Shown here piece after piece: positions 1-12,093 of a DNA stretch of 64,000 nucleotides. Under the pieces are notes generated by a model. The model saw only the letters and a program-made list of their open reading frames with translations. It did not search any database and was not told the origin of the DNA. Positions within the stretch are counted from its first letter, which is position 1, and every line of letters starts with the position of its first letter. The translations under genes were made by a program, and so were the position numbers. Source of the DNA: Bryobacteraceae bacterium (GTDB taxonomy: Bacteria; Acidobacteriota; Terriglobia; Bryobacterales; Bryobacteraceae); the NCBI GenBank assembly GCA_041394945.1, contig JAWKHH010000005.1:620001-684000 (forward strand), written 5' to 3'.

Positions 1-2346
<2,346 letters not shown>

Positions 2347-2393
2347 GCTCCCAACCGGGAACAAAACCGCGGCGCGCGGCGTCTAACCGACGC

Positions 2394-3632
2394 ATGACGC
2401 GCCGCGAACTTTTTGCGTTCGCCCCGATCGCGCTTGCACAGGCCGCCGCGCCGCCACTTCCGCACTGGCGCCAATGGGGCGGCCCGAATCGCAACTTTCA
2501 ACTCCCCGGCTCGGCGCCCATCAAATCCAAATGGTCCGCCGCCGGACCCAAGCTTCTCTGGCGGCGCCGGCTGGGAGAAGGCTACAGTTCCCCGTCCGTC
2601 GATAGCAGCGTCCTTTACTGCATGTATCAGAAGGCCGGCCGCGAGATCACGATCGCCGCCAACGCCGGCACGGGCGAGACGATCTGGGAACAATCGGCGG
2701 CAACGAGCTTTCGCAGCGCGTATCCGGAGATGGGCCAGGGCCCCTACGCGACGCCGCTCATCGCCGATGACCGCATCGTCACGGCCGGCGTCACCGGACT
2801 CATCGAGTGCCGCGCCCGCAAGGACGGGGCGTTGCTTTGGAAACACGACCTCTGGCGCGATCATGGCGGCTCCCGGCTCGACTACGGTTATTCCTCGAGC
2901 CCGATCGCTTTTCGGAACCTCGTAATCGTTCCCTGCGGCGGCAAGGGCAAATCGCTGATCGCGTTCAAGCTGTCTGACGGGTCGGTCGACTGGGCAGCCA
3001 ACGATTTTCCCAATGCCTATTCGTCGCCGGTCCTCATCCGTCTCGACGGGCTGGAACAGCTTGTCATGCTGCTGGACGGCGCGCTCATCGCAGTCAACCC
3101 GCACAACGGCGATCTGCAGTGGCGCGTGCCATTCAAAGCCAGCTACGGGATCGCCGTCGCCACGCCGCTGTGGCTTCCGGGCGATCTCCTGTTCATCTCC
3201 GCCGAGTACGACGCCGGCGCCAAGATGATCCGCCTGCGGCGCAACGGCCTGAAGACGACGGCCACTGAAGTGTGGTCCGCCAACCGGCTGCGGCTGCACC
3301 ATGGGAACGCGATCCACATTGATGGAATGCTGTATTTCTCGAGCGGCGGCAAGGGTTCGGTGGCCGTGCTCACCGCGGTGGACGCGGCCACCGGCAAGAT
3401 CCACTGGCAAAGCCGGGCGCTTTCCAAGGCGACGTTCCTGCAGGCGGGCGACAAGGTGCTCGCCCTCGAGCAGGACGGCGTGCTGCATCTTTGCAGACTG
3501 TCGCCCGGGGGCTTCGAATCGATATCGAAAGCCGTCGTCCTCAGCAACAACGCCTGGACGCCGGCGGCGCTCGCCGGGACGAAGCTCTATCTGCGGGATC
3601 GCCGGGAGCTTGCCGCCGTGGAACTCGGCTGA
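2394..3632 (+). CDS. Secreted PQQ-type beta-propeller protein (BamB-like fold)
   Basis: 412 residues. The N-terminus TRRELFAF followed by a short hydrophobic stretch and AQAAA resembles a Tat-type export signal. After it comes the HWRQWGGPNRN motif often seen at the start of PQQ-like propellers in Acidobacteria and Planctomycetes. Repeated blade signatures occur, such as NAGTGETIWEQ, DAATGKIHWQ and NPHNGDLQW, which are typical of the eight-bladed PQQ/BamB superfamily. No catalytic residues of quinoprotein dehydrogenases are evident, so a periplasmic binding or scaffold role is more likely than alcohol oxidation. It starts 47 bases after the pyrophosphatase stop on the same strand. No clear Shine-Dalgarno sequence precedes the ATG. 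Substrate unknown. Confidence 0.85.
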   Translation: MTRRELFAFAPIALAQAAAPPLPHWRQWGGPNRNFQLPGSAPIKSKWSAAGPKLLWRRRLGEGYSSPSVDSSVLYCMYQKAGREITIAANAGTGETIWEQSAATSFRSAYPEMGQGPYATPLIADDRIVTAGVTGLIECRARKDGALLWKHDLWRDHGGSRLDYGYSSSPIAFRNLVIVPCGGKGKSLIAFKLSDGSVDWAANDFPNAYSSPVLIRLDGLEQLVMLLDGALIAVNPHNGDLQWRVPFKASYGIAVATPLWLPGDLLFISAEYDAGAKMIRLRRNGLKTTATEVWSANRLRLHHGNAIHIDGMLYFSSGGKGSVAVLTAVDAATGKIHWQSRALSKATFLQAGDKVLALEQDGVLHLCRLSPGGFESISKAVVLSNNAWTPAALAGTKLYLRDRRELAAVELG

Positions 3633-3700
3633 GATCGCCTCGTGCCGGAAAGGTCCCCCGTGGCCAATTTCATCCGGACACGCGCTAATCTGGTGGCCGA

Positions 3701-4861
3701 ATGACTCCGGCCGCCGTGCTTGTTCACTCCGAGATGGATGCTGCGATTGCCGCCGAGGCAGCCGCGTTCCTCCGAACCGGGACTCGGTTCCGGGTGAGCA
3801 CGGACGATGGCTGCATCCGGGCGGGCGAGCCTTTGCTCGACACGTTGCGACGGGCGCTCTCAGCCGAGATCGCCGTGGCGCTGTTGTCGCCGGCCGCGCT
3901 TGCCGTACGGTCGTCGGGCGCGGAATGGGCCGATGCGTTCGAGGAAGCGCCCGAGGCGCGAGTGGCCTCTCTGATTCTGACGCCCTGCGCGCCACCAGCC
4001 CTGCTGCGGCGGCGCCGCATCTTTGAGGACCCGGAGCGCATGGTGGCGCTCCGGCAACTAAAGCGCTGGCTGATCGACGCCCCGCCGCCCGCCACCGATC
4101 GCCTGCCGGCGCCCGCAACCGACGCGATCAGCTCCGCCGAGATCGACGGCCTGCGGCATCGTTTGGGCGACAGGCCGGGGGCGGCGACGCTCGCCGCGTC
4201 GTCGCCGATGCTCTCCGCTTTCGTCCACGCACACTGGGCGGACTTCGAAGGCGTCGTCTGGCTCGACTGCGCCAACCGGCCGAAGGAGAACTTCATCGCC
4301 GAACTGGCGGCGCGCATCGGCGTGGCGGCGGAAGGTCCGTACACGGCGGATCTCGAAGCGGTGGAGCGGGCGCTCGCCGGGCGCCGCCTGCTGCTCGCGT
4401 TCGAGAACATGGAGTTCGCGCCGGACCACGGCGAATGGTGTTCGCTGATCGCCACCGAACCGGCCGGCCAGCGCGACGAAGAACCGGCCGGCGTGCTGGA
4501 GGCGATGCGCGGATGGCATCGCGACCCGGCCGAGGCCACGGCCCTGCTGCCTCGCGCCGAAGGTGCGTTCGCCGCGACGATCGCCGGCGATTGGGATACT
4601 GCGAAGCAGATCGCGAGGCTGGCGTTCCTGTTGACGAACAACCGGCGCCGCTTCGCCGAAGCGGTCCTCTGGCTGGACCGTCTGGCCAATGGCGCACTGC
4701 ATCACGGGGATCGCGGCGCGGCGCTCGACAGCGCGCGCGAAAAGGTCTGGATCCTGGAGCAGTGGGGGCGCTCGACCGATGCCGCACCGCGCGAGCCGTG
4801 CGCCGAGCCGGTGCAGCTATCTCTCTTCGGCGATGGCGCGATGGCGGCGGCCGGAGTTTAA
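3701..4861 (+). CDS. TIR-like protein with degenerate STAND/NB-ARC-like region
   Basis: 386 residues, no signal peptide. Residues 1-125 have the pattern of a TIR domain: a beta strand ending VLVHSE, a G-E-P-L-L-D-T-L segment resembling box 2, AVALLSPAAL, then SSGAEWADAFEEA and ASLILTPC. In active TIR NADases a Glu follows the Trp by four residues. Here that position is Phe, with Glu one residue later, so catalysis is doubtful. Residues 150-240 look like an NB-ARC core (FEGVVWLDCANR and RRLLLAFENME resemble strands beta-2 and Walker B), but no GxxxxGKT loop precedes them. Residues 285-345 are helical and TPR-like. The end QLSLFGDG is unusual. Assignment rests on pattern only. Confidence 0.55.
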   Translation: MTPAAVLVHSEMDAAIAAEAAAFLRTGTRFRVSTDDGCIRAGEPLLDTLRRALSAEIAVALLSPAALAVRSSGAEWADAFEEAPEARVASLILTPCAPPALLRRRRIFEDPERMVALRQLKRWLIDAPPPATDRLPAPATDAISSAEIDGLRHRLGDRPGAATLAASSPMLSAFVHAHWADFEGVVWLDCANRPKENFIAELAARIGVAAEGPYTADLEAVERALAGRRLLLAFENMEFAPDHGEWCSLIATEPAGQRDEEPAGVLEAMRGWHRDPAEATALLPRAEGAFAATIAGDWDTAKQIARLAFLLTNNRRRFAEAVLWLDRLANGALHHGDRGAALDSAREKVWILEQWGRSTDAAPREPCAEPVQLSLFGDGAMAAAGV

Positions 4862-4892
4862 CCCTGGGTTAACCGCGCGATCGTCCGAGCAG

Positions 4893-5279
4893 TCATCCGG
4901 GCTTCGCGGAGGCGGGCTTTGCGTCGAGCAGCATGTAGCTGACGATGGCGACGGCGCAGAGGCGGCGCTGCGAGTCGATCAGATCCACGCGCGACACGCA
5001 GAACGTCCGGCCGGCGCGGAGAACGATCGCGCGCGCGACGATCGACGCGCCGTCGAGCGGGCGCAGATAGTTAATCTTCAGATCGGACGTTGTGCAGGCG
5101 CGTTCGCCGTACTTGTGCAGCAGGCAATGCCAGGCCGCCTCGTCGGCGATGGACGCAGCCACGCCGCCGTGGAGCACGCCCTGGCCGTTGCGGAGGTCAT
5201 CGCGGAGGTCGCAGCGGCAAGTGACGCCGCGCGCGCCGCGGCGGGTCACGCGGACGCGAAGGAAGTCCTCGAAGGCCAT
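4893..5279 (-). CDS. PaaI-family hotdog-fold thioesterase
   Basis: 128 residues, close to the family norm. The signature NGQGVLHGGVAASIADEAA (about residues 31-49) is the hotdog helix of PaaI/YbgC-type acyl-CoA thioesterases: the HGG supplies the oxyanion region and the downstream Asp the acid residue. The second half (DLKINYLRPL, then a core strand and ARAIVLRAGRT) matches the rest of the fold. It probably hydrolyses an acyl- or aryl-CoA in the cytosol; the substrate cannot be told. It starts 15 bases after the stop of the large TamB-Omp85 gene on the same strand, so the two are probably co-transcribed, though a functional link is not obvious. Confidence 0.85.
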   Translation of the reverse strand: MAFEDFLRVRVTRRGARGVTCRCDLRDDLRNGQGVLHGGVAASIADEAAWHCLLHKYGERACTTSDLKINYLRPLDGASIVARAIVLRAGRTFCVSRVDLIDSQRRLCAVAIVSYMLLDAKPASAKPG

Positions 5280-5294
5280 AGCGTCCAGCTTGAC

Positions 5295-8200
5295 TCAGAA
5301 CGCCTGGCCGATGCTGAAGAAGAACTTCGAACGCTCTTCGCCCGGCTTGGGGTCGAGCTTGAAGCCCCAGTCCAGCCGAAGCAGGAAGTAAGGAGTGCGC
5401 ACGCGCAGACCCACGCCCGCCGACTTCCGCAGGTCGCCGAGCGAGAAGTCCGCCGCGCGGCGGTAGACGTTGCCGATATCGACGAAGCCGACGCCGTCGA
5501 AGATGGAGAACATCGGGAACCGGACTTCCTGGTTTGTGATGAACACCGCTTCGCCGCCTTCGGGATCGCCGAAGAAATCCACCGGACCGAGCGTGTCCTG
5601 CGCGAACCCGCGCATGCTGCCGCCGCCGCCGGCGAAGAAGCGCTCGCTGATGATGAGATCCTGCCCGCCGATGCCGCGACCCACGCCCGCGCGCACGCCG
5701 CCGGCGTAGATCACACGCGGCCGCTTCACGCCTTCCCGCAGCGGCACGGGCGCCGGGGCCGTGAGCGCGCGGTAGTGGAAGTATTGTCCAAACCAGCGCC
5801 AGTAGCGGAGCGAATCGCGGATCTGCAGCGGAGCGAGTTCGAACGACTGGGAAAGGAAAGAGCCGCGCGTGGCGTCGAGCAGATCGTCGCGGGTGTCGCG
5901 GCTGGCGGTGAGGTTGATCGGCGCGATGCGCACCGTCGAATCGAACGCGAAGTCCGGATCCTCCGGGTCGCGCTCGTAGACGCGCGTGTTCTCGAAGCGG
6001 AAGCCGTAGTTCAGCAGGAAGCGGTGCTTGAAGCGGAGTTCCTGGATGAACTCCGCGCCGCGGCGCTCCGTGGTGAACCCCTCGCGGATTTCCTGCCGCA
6101 CGAACCCGGTGAAGTTGGTCTTCACCGGGAGGTTCTGCAGATACGGTTGCGAGAAGTATCCGCGGATCTCGCGGATCTGGCCGTCGTACCGCGTCCGGAT
6201 GCCGACGACGCGGGCGTTGCCGAGCGAATTGCGATTGGTGAAGTCGGCGATTACGCCGGGCCCGCGGTCGGTGTCGTAGAAGGCGCCGTACTGAATCTGG
6301 AACGGCCGCCTCTCGCGCACCCGCACGGTGACGGCCACGTCGCGCTCGGTGGGCGTGGTGGCCGCCGGCTGCTGCTCCACCTCGATCAGCGAATAGGCGC
6401 CGGTGTCGTAGAGGTTGCGGCGGGACCGGCCGAGCAGGTCGAAGTCCACCGGAAGCCCCTGCTCGAGCACGATCTGTTTCTTCACGAAGGACTCGCTCGT
6501 GTGATCGGCCCCTTCCACCTTCACCGACGTAATGACGCTACGCTGGTTCTCCACGATACTGAACTTCACCGCGGCGAGCCCGGAGCCGTTCCCGCGCGTA
6601 ACCTGATACCGCAGATCCAGATCGTTGTAGCCGAGCTTCCAGTACTGCTGCTCGATCTTCTGCGTGGCCGCTTCGCGCGCCTCGGCCGAGTAAATGCCGC
6701 CCGCCTCAATGGGCAAACCTTCGAGCAACTGTTCGCTGGTGAGCGCCTCGTTGCCGTCGATCGCCACCGATTCCACGCGGTAGCGCTCCCCTTCCTCCAC
6801 GGCGAAGCGGATCTCGGCGGCTCTGGTCGCTTCGTTGAGCGACGGAGATGCATTGCCCACGCGGACATCCAGATATCCGCGGCGCAGGTAGTAGTCGCGC
6901 ACGAACGCGGTGACTTTGGCGGGGTTCGTGCGCGCCGCCCCGGTGAGCCCGGCTTGTTCCACTTGACGGACCAGCTCGGCCTCGCTTTGCGTGGCCGCGC
7001 CGGGAAACCGGAGCGCGACGGTATCGAACCGCGGACCGGGATTGACATCGAACACCACCTGTTTGCGGCCGGGCTCCGGTTCGCGAACGAGCGGTGTCAC
7101 CACGGGCGCGAGATGACGCTTTCCGGCGAGCCAACGGCGGAGCACCGCCGCGCTGTCTTCGGTGCGCTGGATGTCGAACAGTCCGTCGGTCCACTCCTGC
7201 CGCACCTCGTTGCGCACCGAGCGCGGAACGTCGGCGTTCTCGAACGCCATCTCCACGCGCGGCCCGGCCTGGATCGCGTAGACGAGCGAAACAGCGCCCT
7301 GGTCTTCCTCCCGGCGAACCTGGAGACGGGCTTCGAGCAATCCGCGCCCGGCGTAGAACTCGCGCAAACGGTCCAAATCCTTGCGCACCTGGAAGAAGTC
7401 GTATTTCTTGCCGGGCCGGAGCTTGATCTGGTCGAGCAGTTCCTTTTCGGGGAAGCCCGGCGAACCATCGAAACGGATCTGGCCGACTTTGCGGCTGTCG
7501 CGGTCGGGTTTCCGTGGAGCTTCGGGGACGCCGCCGAAACGCATATCGTGGCGGAACTCGCCGCGGTAGGAGCTGTCGGCCTGCTTGATGGCGCGGGTGT
7601 TGAAGCGGCGGGTGACGGCGTAGTCGGCGATCCAGATCTGGTCGTTGGACTGCGCGAGGTTCATCGAGTAGATCAGCTCGAGTTCGCGCGTGATGTTCTG
7701 GCCCACGGTGAGACGCGCGCCGGGTGTCGACTCGGTGGAGATCAGGTTCGGCTCGATGCGCACGGTGCTGAGTCCGGTGGCGCGTTCGAGGCCCTGCGAA
7801 AGCCGGTCTGACGCGACGCCGGCCACGAGCGATAACGCCTGGTCGCGGGCCACGGCGGAGACGTCGCCGGTCTGCAGCTCCTCGAGCGTCTTGCCCGTGG
7901 TGAGCAGCGCGAGGATATCGGGCTCCGGCAGCGCCGGTTCCGAAGTCAGCTTGGTTTCGAGCTTGCGCGCGCCGCCGCCGGTGACGAGCAGCTCCACTTC
8001 GTAGTCCTCGTACTTGCCCTTCACTTCGGTTCGCGCCAGAACGTCGATGGCTGGCTCGATGCGCGTTTCGTTCACGAACGTCACGCCTGCGCGCTCCACG
8101 TCGAAGGTGCGCCCCTGGAGCCGAAGGCTGCCGCCCTCTTCCGCGGTCAGGCGCCCGGTCACGGCCGGACGATAGTATGTGCCGCCCAGACGCAGGTCCG

Positions 8201-11200
8201 CGTTGAGCTGCATCTCGCCTATGTTGTTCTCGAGGATCAGCGGCTCTTCGGTTTCGATGTCGACGGCGAACTGAAGGTCTTCGAGAAACGGGCTGCGCTC
8301 TTCGAGCAGTTCCACGCCGGCCCGGCCGGCGCGCAGGAAATCGAGCACCTGTTGATCGATATTGATGTCGTCGGTGTAGGAGCCCTCCTGGATCTTCACG
8401 GCGCCGGCGATCACCATGGTGCGTCCCGGGCTGGGCGTGAGCAGGCGAAGATCGGCATTGGAGCGCGTGCGGAGGCCGGCCGGGGAATCGAGGTAAACAT
8501 CCTTTACCGACAGAGCGAGGTCCGAACCCGAGATCGCGCTATCGGCGAACGCAAAGCCGCCGGAGCCGCTGACCGTGCCGCCGTTCAACTGGCCCGCGAG
8601 ACGCTCGATCGCCAGCCGCGTGCCTTCGAAGTTGATCCGCGCGTCGAGCCCGGAGGCGGCGACGTCAGGCGTTTCCGGCGTCGACTTCACGAGGCGGGCC
8701 GCGCCGCCGGTGAGTTCGAAGAAGCCGTTCACCCGCGGCGACTGCGGCGTTCCGGCGATCGAGGCGCGGAGTTTCAGGTCGCCGTCGGCGCGGACGCTGC
8801 CGGTGAACAGGCTCACCAGTTCGGCGTCGGTGGCGCCATCCACTCCGATCGAGAGCGTGATGTCGCCGGTGAGCGTTGCCGATCCGCGCCCTTCCAGCCG
8901 CGTCTTCGGGCCGGTGATGACGAACGGCGCGATCGACGCCTTGCCGCCCGCCACCTCGGCCCGCAGCGGGGCATCCGACTGCAGGGGGAACTTGCCGTAG
9001 GCGAGGTCGCGCGGATTGACGTCGAGCGTGGCGCGGAGGGCTTCGATCTTCGAGACGTCCGGAGTCTCGCCGGTGAACTTGAGATCGATGTTGGAGTCGA
9101 CTTCCTCGGGGAGGACGCGGAACGCGCGGAGCTGGAGCCCTTCGATCGACGCGTCGAACCGGGCCGGTCCGCTGCCTTTGCCGGGCAGCCACTCGGGCAG
9201 GTCCACCGGAAGCGCGGCGAGCGGAACGTCCCCTTCCGCCCGGAAACTCGCCGGCCCGAACGCCGCTTCGGCGCGGGCCACGTGAAGGACACCGCCGGAG
9301 AAGCGGGCTTCGAGGCCGGCTTGCGTGATTGCGACGTTCCATTTTTCGGAATCGAAGAAGCCGTCCGCGAGGCGGGCGTCGAGCGACGGATCCACGCGCT
9401 CCAAAGAGCCGCGCACCTCGCCGTCCACGATCAGCTTGCCGGAGGCCTGGTAACCATGCGCGGCGGGGATGAGCGGCGCCCACTCGGCGAGGTCGACTTC
9501 GCCCTTCACCGCCACGCTGCCGCCGTCGCTCTTCAGCGGGAACGAACCGGACGCGGAGATTCGCGAGGACACCGACCGCAGGGCGAGGGCGTTGGCGGTG
9601 ATCCGTTCGCGATCGTAGGCGACGTCGATGGCGCCGTCGTTGCGGATGTCGGCTCCCATCGCCACCGCGTGGAGGTCGGAAAGCCGGGCGCGGCCCTTCA
9701 TGGCGCGGGGATTCTGCAGCGGGCCAAAGGCCTCAATGGCGCCGGTGAGCGATCCGGTAACGGGACCGTCGCCGGCGCGCAGTTCGAGCGCGGCGAGATC
9801 GGTCCGCGCGGCTTCGATGGTGATCGAGGAATCGTACGGCGCTTCGACGGCGGCGTTCGCCTTGGCGACGATGTTGAACTTCGGCGCGGCGAGATTGAGC
9901 GTCGCCGATTCGCCGCTGATCCGGACAGTGCCGCGAAGGTCGCCGAGCGTCCGCTCCTCGTAGACAGCGTTGGCCACCTCGATTTCGCCGTTCGCCGCGG
10001 GATCGTCGAGCGAGCCGTCGCCGGTTGCGCTCAACTTCACTTCGCCCCATTCGGTGCGGAAGCCGACGGCGTTGGCGTCGGCTTTGTAGAGACGCGAGTC
10101 GAGATCGAGGGAACCGGCCGCGTCGAGCTTGCCACCTTCGGCCTGCGCGAGCGTGAAGGCTGTGAGCTCAACCCGTGGACCATCGAGGGTAGCGTGGGCG
10201 GCGAGGCTTCCCAGTTCGTTGCTCCGCGCGCGGAGACCGGCGCCGGTGAGATCGATGCCGCCGCGCAGCCGGTTCCACGGACCCTGCACCTTGGCATGCA
10301 GCGCGAGCGTGCCCTGCGACGGGATCTTAGCGCCGAGGCCGCCCAGGATCGACGCCAGGGCGATGCGGTCGCCATCGACGCGGCCGGCGGTGATTACCGG
10401 AGTGGCGGGGCGCGTATCGATTTCAGCGGCCCCGGTGATTCTTTGGCCGTTCCAGGCGACCGTCACCGGAATGACCGTTGCGCGGCGATTGGCGTACTCG
10501 GCGCGCGCGTGAAACGCGATGCCTTCGAGCGTGCCCGCCGCGATCGATGGCGCGTCGAGCGCGGCCTTTACGATGGGTGCTTCGAGCGTTCCCGACAGCG
10601 CCGTGTTCAGAAGGGCTGAGCCCGAGAGGCGCTGCTCCGAACCGGGCGATGCGGCATCGCGGACGTCGCCCACGTTGGCGGCTTCGGTGACGAGGTCGCC
10701 CGCGATACGGCCGGAGGGACGCGCCACGCGGATCTGTCCGCTGGTGCTCGTCGCGTAGGCGGTGATGCCCTCGAGGTCAGCGATCAGCTCGGCGGGAGTG
10801 AGCCGCGCGGCAATGCGTCCGCCGAGCGGGATCGCGTTTCTGGGCGCCTGAGCCGCCGGAGTAAGGGTCGCCTCGACGCGCCCGTTCGCCTTGTCGAAAT
10901 CGAGCGCCGGCCAAACCGCCGAGAGAGTGGCCGCGGCGGATGCGGCGGGGATGGTCGCGGATCCGGCAGCGGTGGCGGCTCGCGCGAGATCCGCGTTCAG
11001 ACGCGCGCTGAGCCGGCTCTCGCCTGCGGTGAGCGCCAACGATGCGTCGCCGGAAGCGTTGCCCGCCTCGGAGCGGATCGCGAAGTTGGGCACCTCCATA
11101 CGGTCCTGCTTCTCCGACCATGCAACGCCGGCTTCCAAATCCGCCGGCGGGTAACCGCGCGCGGTGAGGCCGGCGCCATGAACCTCCGCCTCAGCGCGCA

Positions 11201-12077
11201 GGTCCCCGCTTGGCCCGTCGAGCTTCCACGCGGCGGACACAGTGCCGGATGCCGTCGGCTCCAGGAGCGACGCGGGCAGGACAGCGTCGCCGGTGAAATG
11301 CAGCGCCGGCGGTTCCGATCCGGAAACGGCGCCCGTCGCGCCCAGAGATACGCCCCCGCCAGCGAGGCGCGCGCGGTTAATGGTAATGGAACCGTCGCGC
11401 GCGGCCCAGCCCGCCAGCGCCAACTGCTCCACCGCGACCTTGCGCGTACCGGATGCGACCTCACCCGGCTGCCCCGCTTTCAACTCGAACCCGTAGGCGA
11501 ACGGGTCCGGCCGTGTCTTTGCGTCGAGGTCCAGCCCGCGCAGAGACACGAGGGTGGCGCTGCGGCGGTCTTCGAAATGGAACGTGCCGCCGCGCACCTG
11601 GAAGCCCGCGATCGGCACAACAGGCAGTCCGGTATCTTTAGCGGGTGTCGCCGGAGGGGGCTCCGGCAGATTCGAGCGCCCTTGCTCGTCAATGACGACT
11701 TTGATCGCAGGTGCGTCGACAGCGCCGGACTGGATCGAGAGCGAAAGCCCGGCCGAGACGTCGACGTTGATGGATGCGCGGCGGGCGGTGAAGAACGGCG
11801 GCGCCTTGGGATCGCTGGCGCGGCGGATGGTGACCGGACCGGCGGAGGCGTAGAGGCCGACCAGATGCAGATCGAGGTTCTCGAGCTGAAGATCCGCGTC
11901 GAACTGCTGGCGCAATTGTTCCCGCGCCTTTTCGAGCGCATAGCGCCGAACCGGAGGGGCCTGCAGCAGGATCGCCGCGAGGAGCAGCAACACCGCCACC
12001 GCAAGCGCAGCCAGCGCCTTGACCTTCGAAATGAGGATCAGTAGAAGCGGCGGTATTGTCGCAACTGGCGCCGGCAT
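5295..12077 (-). CDS. TamB-like protein fused to a complete Omp85 (TamA/BamA-like) barrel
   Basis: One uninterrupted frame of 2260 residues. Residues about 17-40 form one hydrophobic inner-membrane anchor (VKALAALAVAVLLLLAAIL). Residues about 45-1330 are repetitive, beta-rich AsmA/TamB-type sequence that should make the periplasm-spanning hydrophobic groove. Residues about 1330-1500 match the TamB C-terminal domain (GVTFVNETRIEPAIDV, PDILALLTTGKTLEEL). From about 1529 to 1925 five POTRA-like repeats follow, each beginning with a strand such as VGQIRFDG or VESVAIDGNEAL. Residues 1930-2260 are an Omp85 barrel with the loop-6 motif SMRGFAQDTLGP and a C-terminal Phe. In proteobacteria TamA and TamB are separate proteins. 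Here one chain would span from inner to outer membrane. The likely role is outer-membrane protein insertion or lipid transport. Upstream TPR and downstream thioesterase genes lie within 17 bases. Confidence 0.9.
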   Translation of the reverse strand: MPAPVATIPPLLLILISKVKALAALAVAVLLLLAAILLQAPPVRRYALEKAREQLRQQFDADLQLENLDLHLVGLYASAGPVTIRRASDPKAPPFFTARRASINVDVSAGLSLSIQSGAVDAPAIKVVIDEQGRSNLPEPPPATPAKDTGLPVVPIAGFQVRGGTFHFEDRRSATLVSLRGLDLDAKTRPDPFAYGFELKAGQPGEVASGTRKVAVEQLALAGWAARDGSITINRARLAGGGVSLGATGAVSGSEPPALHFTGDAVLPASLLEPTASGTVSAAWKLDGPSGDLRAEAEVHGAGLTARGYPPADLEAGVAWSEKQDRMEVPNFAIRSEAGNASGDASLALTAGESRLSARLNADLARAATAAGSATIPAASAAATLSAVWPALDFDKANGRVEATLTPAAQAPRNAIPLGGRIAARLTPAELIADLEGITAYATSTSGQIRVARPSGRIAGDLVTEAANVGDVRDAASPGSEQRLSGSALLNTALSGTLEAPIVKAALDAPSIAAGTLEGIAFHARAEYANRRATVIPVTVAWNGQRITGAAEIDTRPATPVITAGRVDGDRIALASILGGLGAKIPSQGTLALHAKVQGPWNRLRGGIDLTGAGLRARSNELGSLAAHATLDGPRVELTAFTLAQAEGGKLDAAGSLDLDSRLYKADANAVGFRTEWGEVKLSATGDGSLDDPAANGEIEVANAVYEERTLGDLRGTVRISGESATLNLAAPKFNIVAKANAAVEAPYDSSITIEAARTDLAALELRAGDGPVTGSLTGAIEAFGPLQNPRAMKGRARLSDLHAVAMGADIRNDGAIDVAYDRERITANALALRSVSSRISASGSFPLKSDGGSVAVKGEVDLAEWAPLIPAAHGYQASGKLIVDGEVRGSLERVDPSLDARLADGFFDSEKWNVAITQAGLEARFSGGVLHVARAEAAFGPASFRAEGDVPLAALPVDLPEWLPGKGSGPARFDASIEGLQLRAFRVLPEEVDSNIDLKFTGETPDVSKIEALRATLDVNPRDLAYGKFPLQSDAPLRAEVAGGKASIAPFVITGPKTRLEGRGSATLTGDITLSIGVDGATDAELVSLFTGSVRADGDLKLRASIAGTPQSPRVNGFFELTGGAARLVKSTPETPDVAASGLDARINFEGTRLAIERLAGQLNGGTVSGSGGFAFADSAISGSDLALSVKDVYLDSPAGLRTRSNADLRLLTPSPGRTMVIAGAVKIQEGSYTDDINIDQQVLDFLRAGRAGVELLEERSPFLEDLQFAVDIETEEPLILENNIGEMQLNADLRLGGTYYRPAVTGRLTAEEGGSLRLQGRTFDVERAGVTFVNETRIEPAIDVLARTEVKGKYEDYEVELLVTGGGARKLETKLTSEPALPEPDILALLTTGKTLEELQTGDVSAVARDQALSLVAGVASDRLSQGLERATGLSTVRIEPNLISTESTPGARLTVGQNITRELELIYSMNLAQSNDQIWIADYAVTRRFNTRAIKQADSSYRGEFRHDMRFGGVPEAPRKPDRDSRKVGQIRFDGSPGFPEKELLDQIKLRPGKKYDFFQVRKDLDRLREFYAGRGLLEARLQVRREEDQGAVSLVYAIQAGPRVEMAFENADVPRSVRNEVRQEWTDGLFDIQRTEDSAAVLRRWLAGKRHLAPVVTPLVREPEPGRKQVVFDVNPGPRFDTVALRFPGAATQSEAELVRQVEQAGLTGAARTNPAKVTAFVRDYYLRRGYLDVRVGNASPSLNEATRAAEIRFAVEEGERYRVESVAIDGNEALTSEQLLEGLPIEAGGIYSAEAREAATQKIEQQYWKLGYNDLDLRYQVTRGNGSGLAAVKFSIVENQRSVITSVKVEGADHTSESFVKKQIVLEQGLPVDFDLLGRSRRNLYDTGAYSLIEVEQQPAATTPTERDVAVTVRVRERRPFQIQYGAFYDTDRGPGVIADFTNRNSLGNARVVGIRTRYDGQIREIRGYFSQPYLQNLPVKTNFTGFVRQEIREGFTTERRGAEFIQELRFKHRFLLNYGFRFENTRVYERDPEDPDFAFDSTVRIAPINLTASRDTRDDLLDATRGSFLSQSFELAPLQIRDSLRYWRWFGQYFHYRALTAPAPVPLREGVKRPRVIYAGGVRAGVGRGIGGQDLIISERFFAGGGGSMRGFAQDTLGPVDFFGDPEGGEAVFITNQEVRFPMFSIFDGVGFVDIGNVYRRAADFSLGDLRKSAGVGLRVRTPYFLLRLDWGFKLDPKPGEERSKFFFSIGQAF

Positions 12078-12093
12078 GCGCGCATGAGGCGCC

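Noticed and set aside
4689..7811. Long plus-strand open frame opposite the TamB-Omp85 gene
   Set aside because: Low-complexity Ala/Arg/Glu/Val composition with no domain; it mirrors a real high-GC gene on the minus strand.
8352..10619. 755-codon plus-strand frame opposite the TamB region
   Set aside because: Same antisense effect; no start signals or recognisable motifs.
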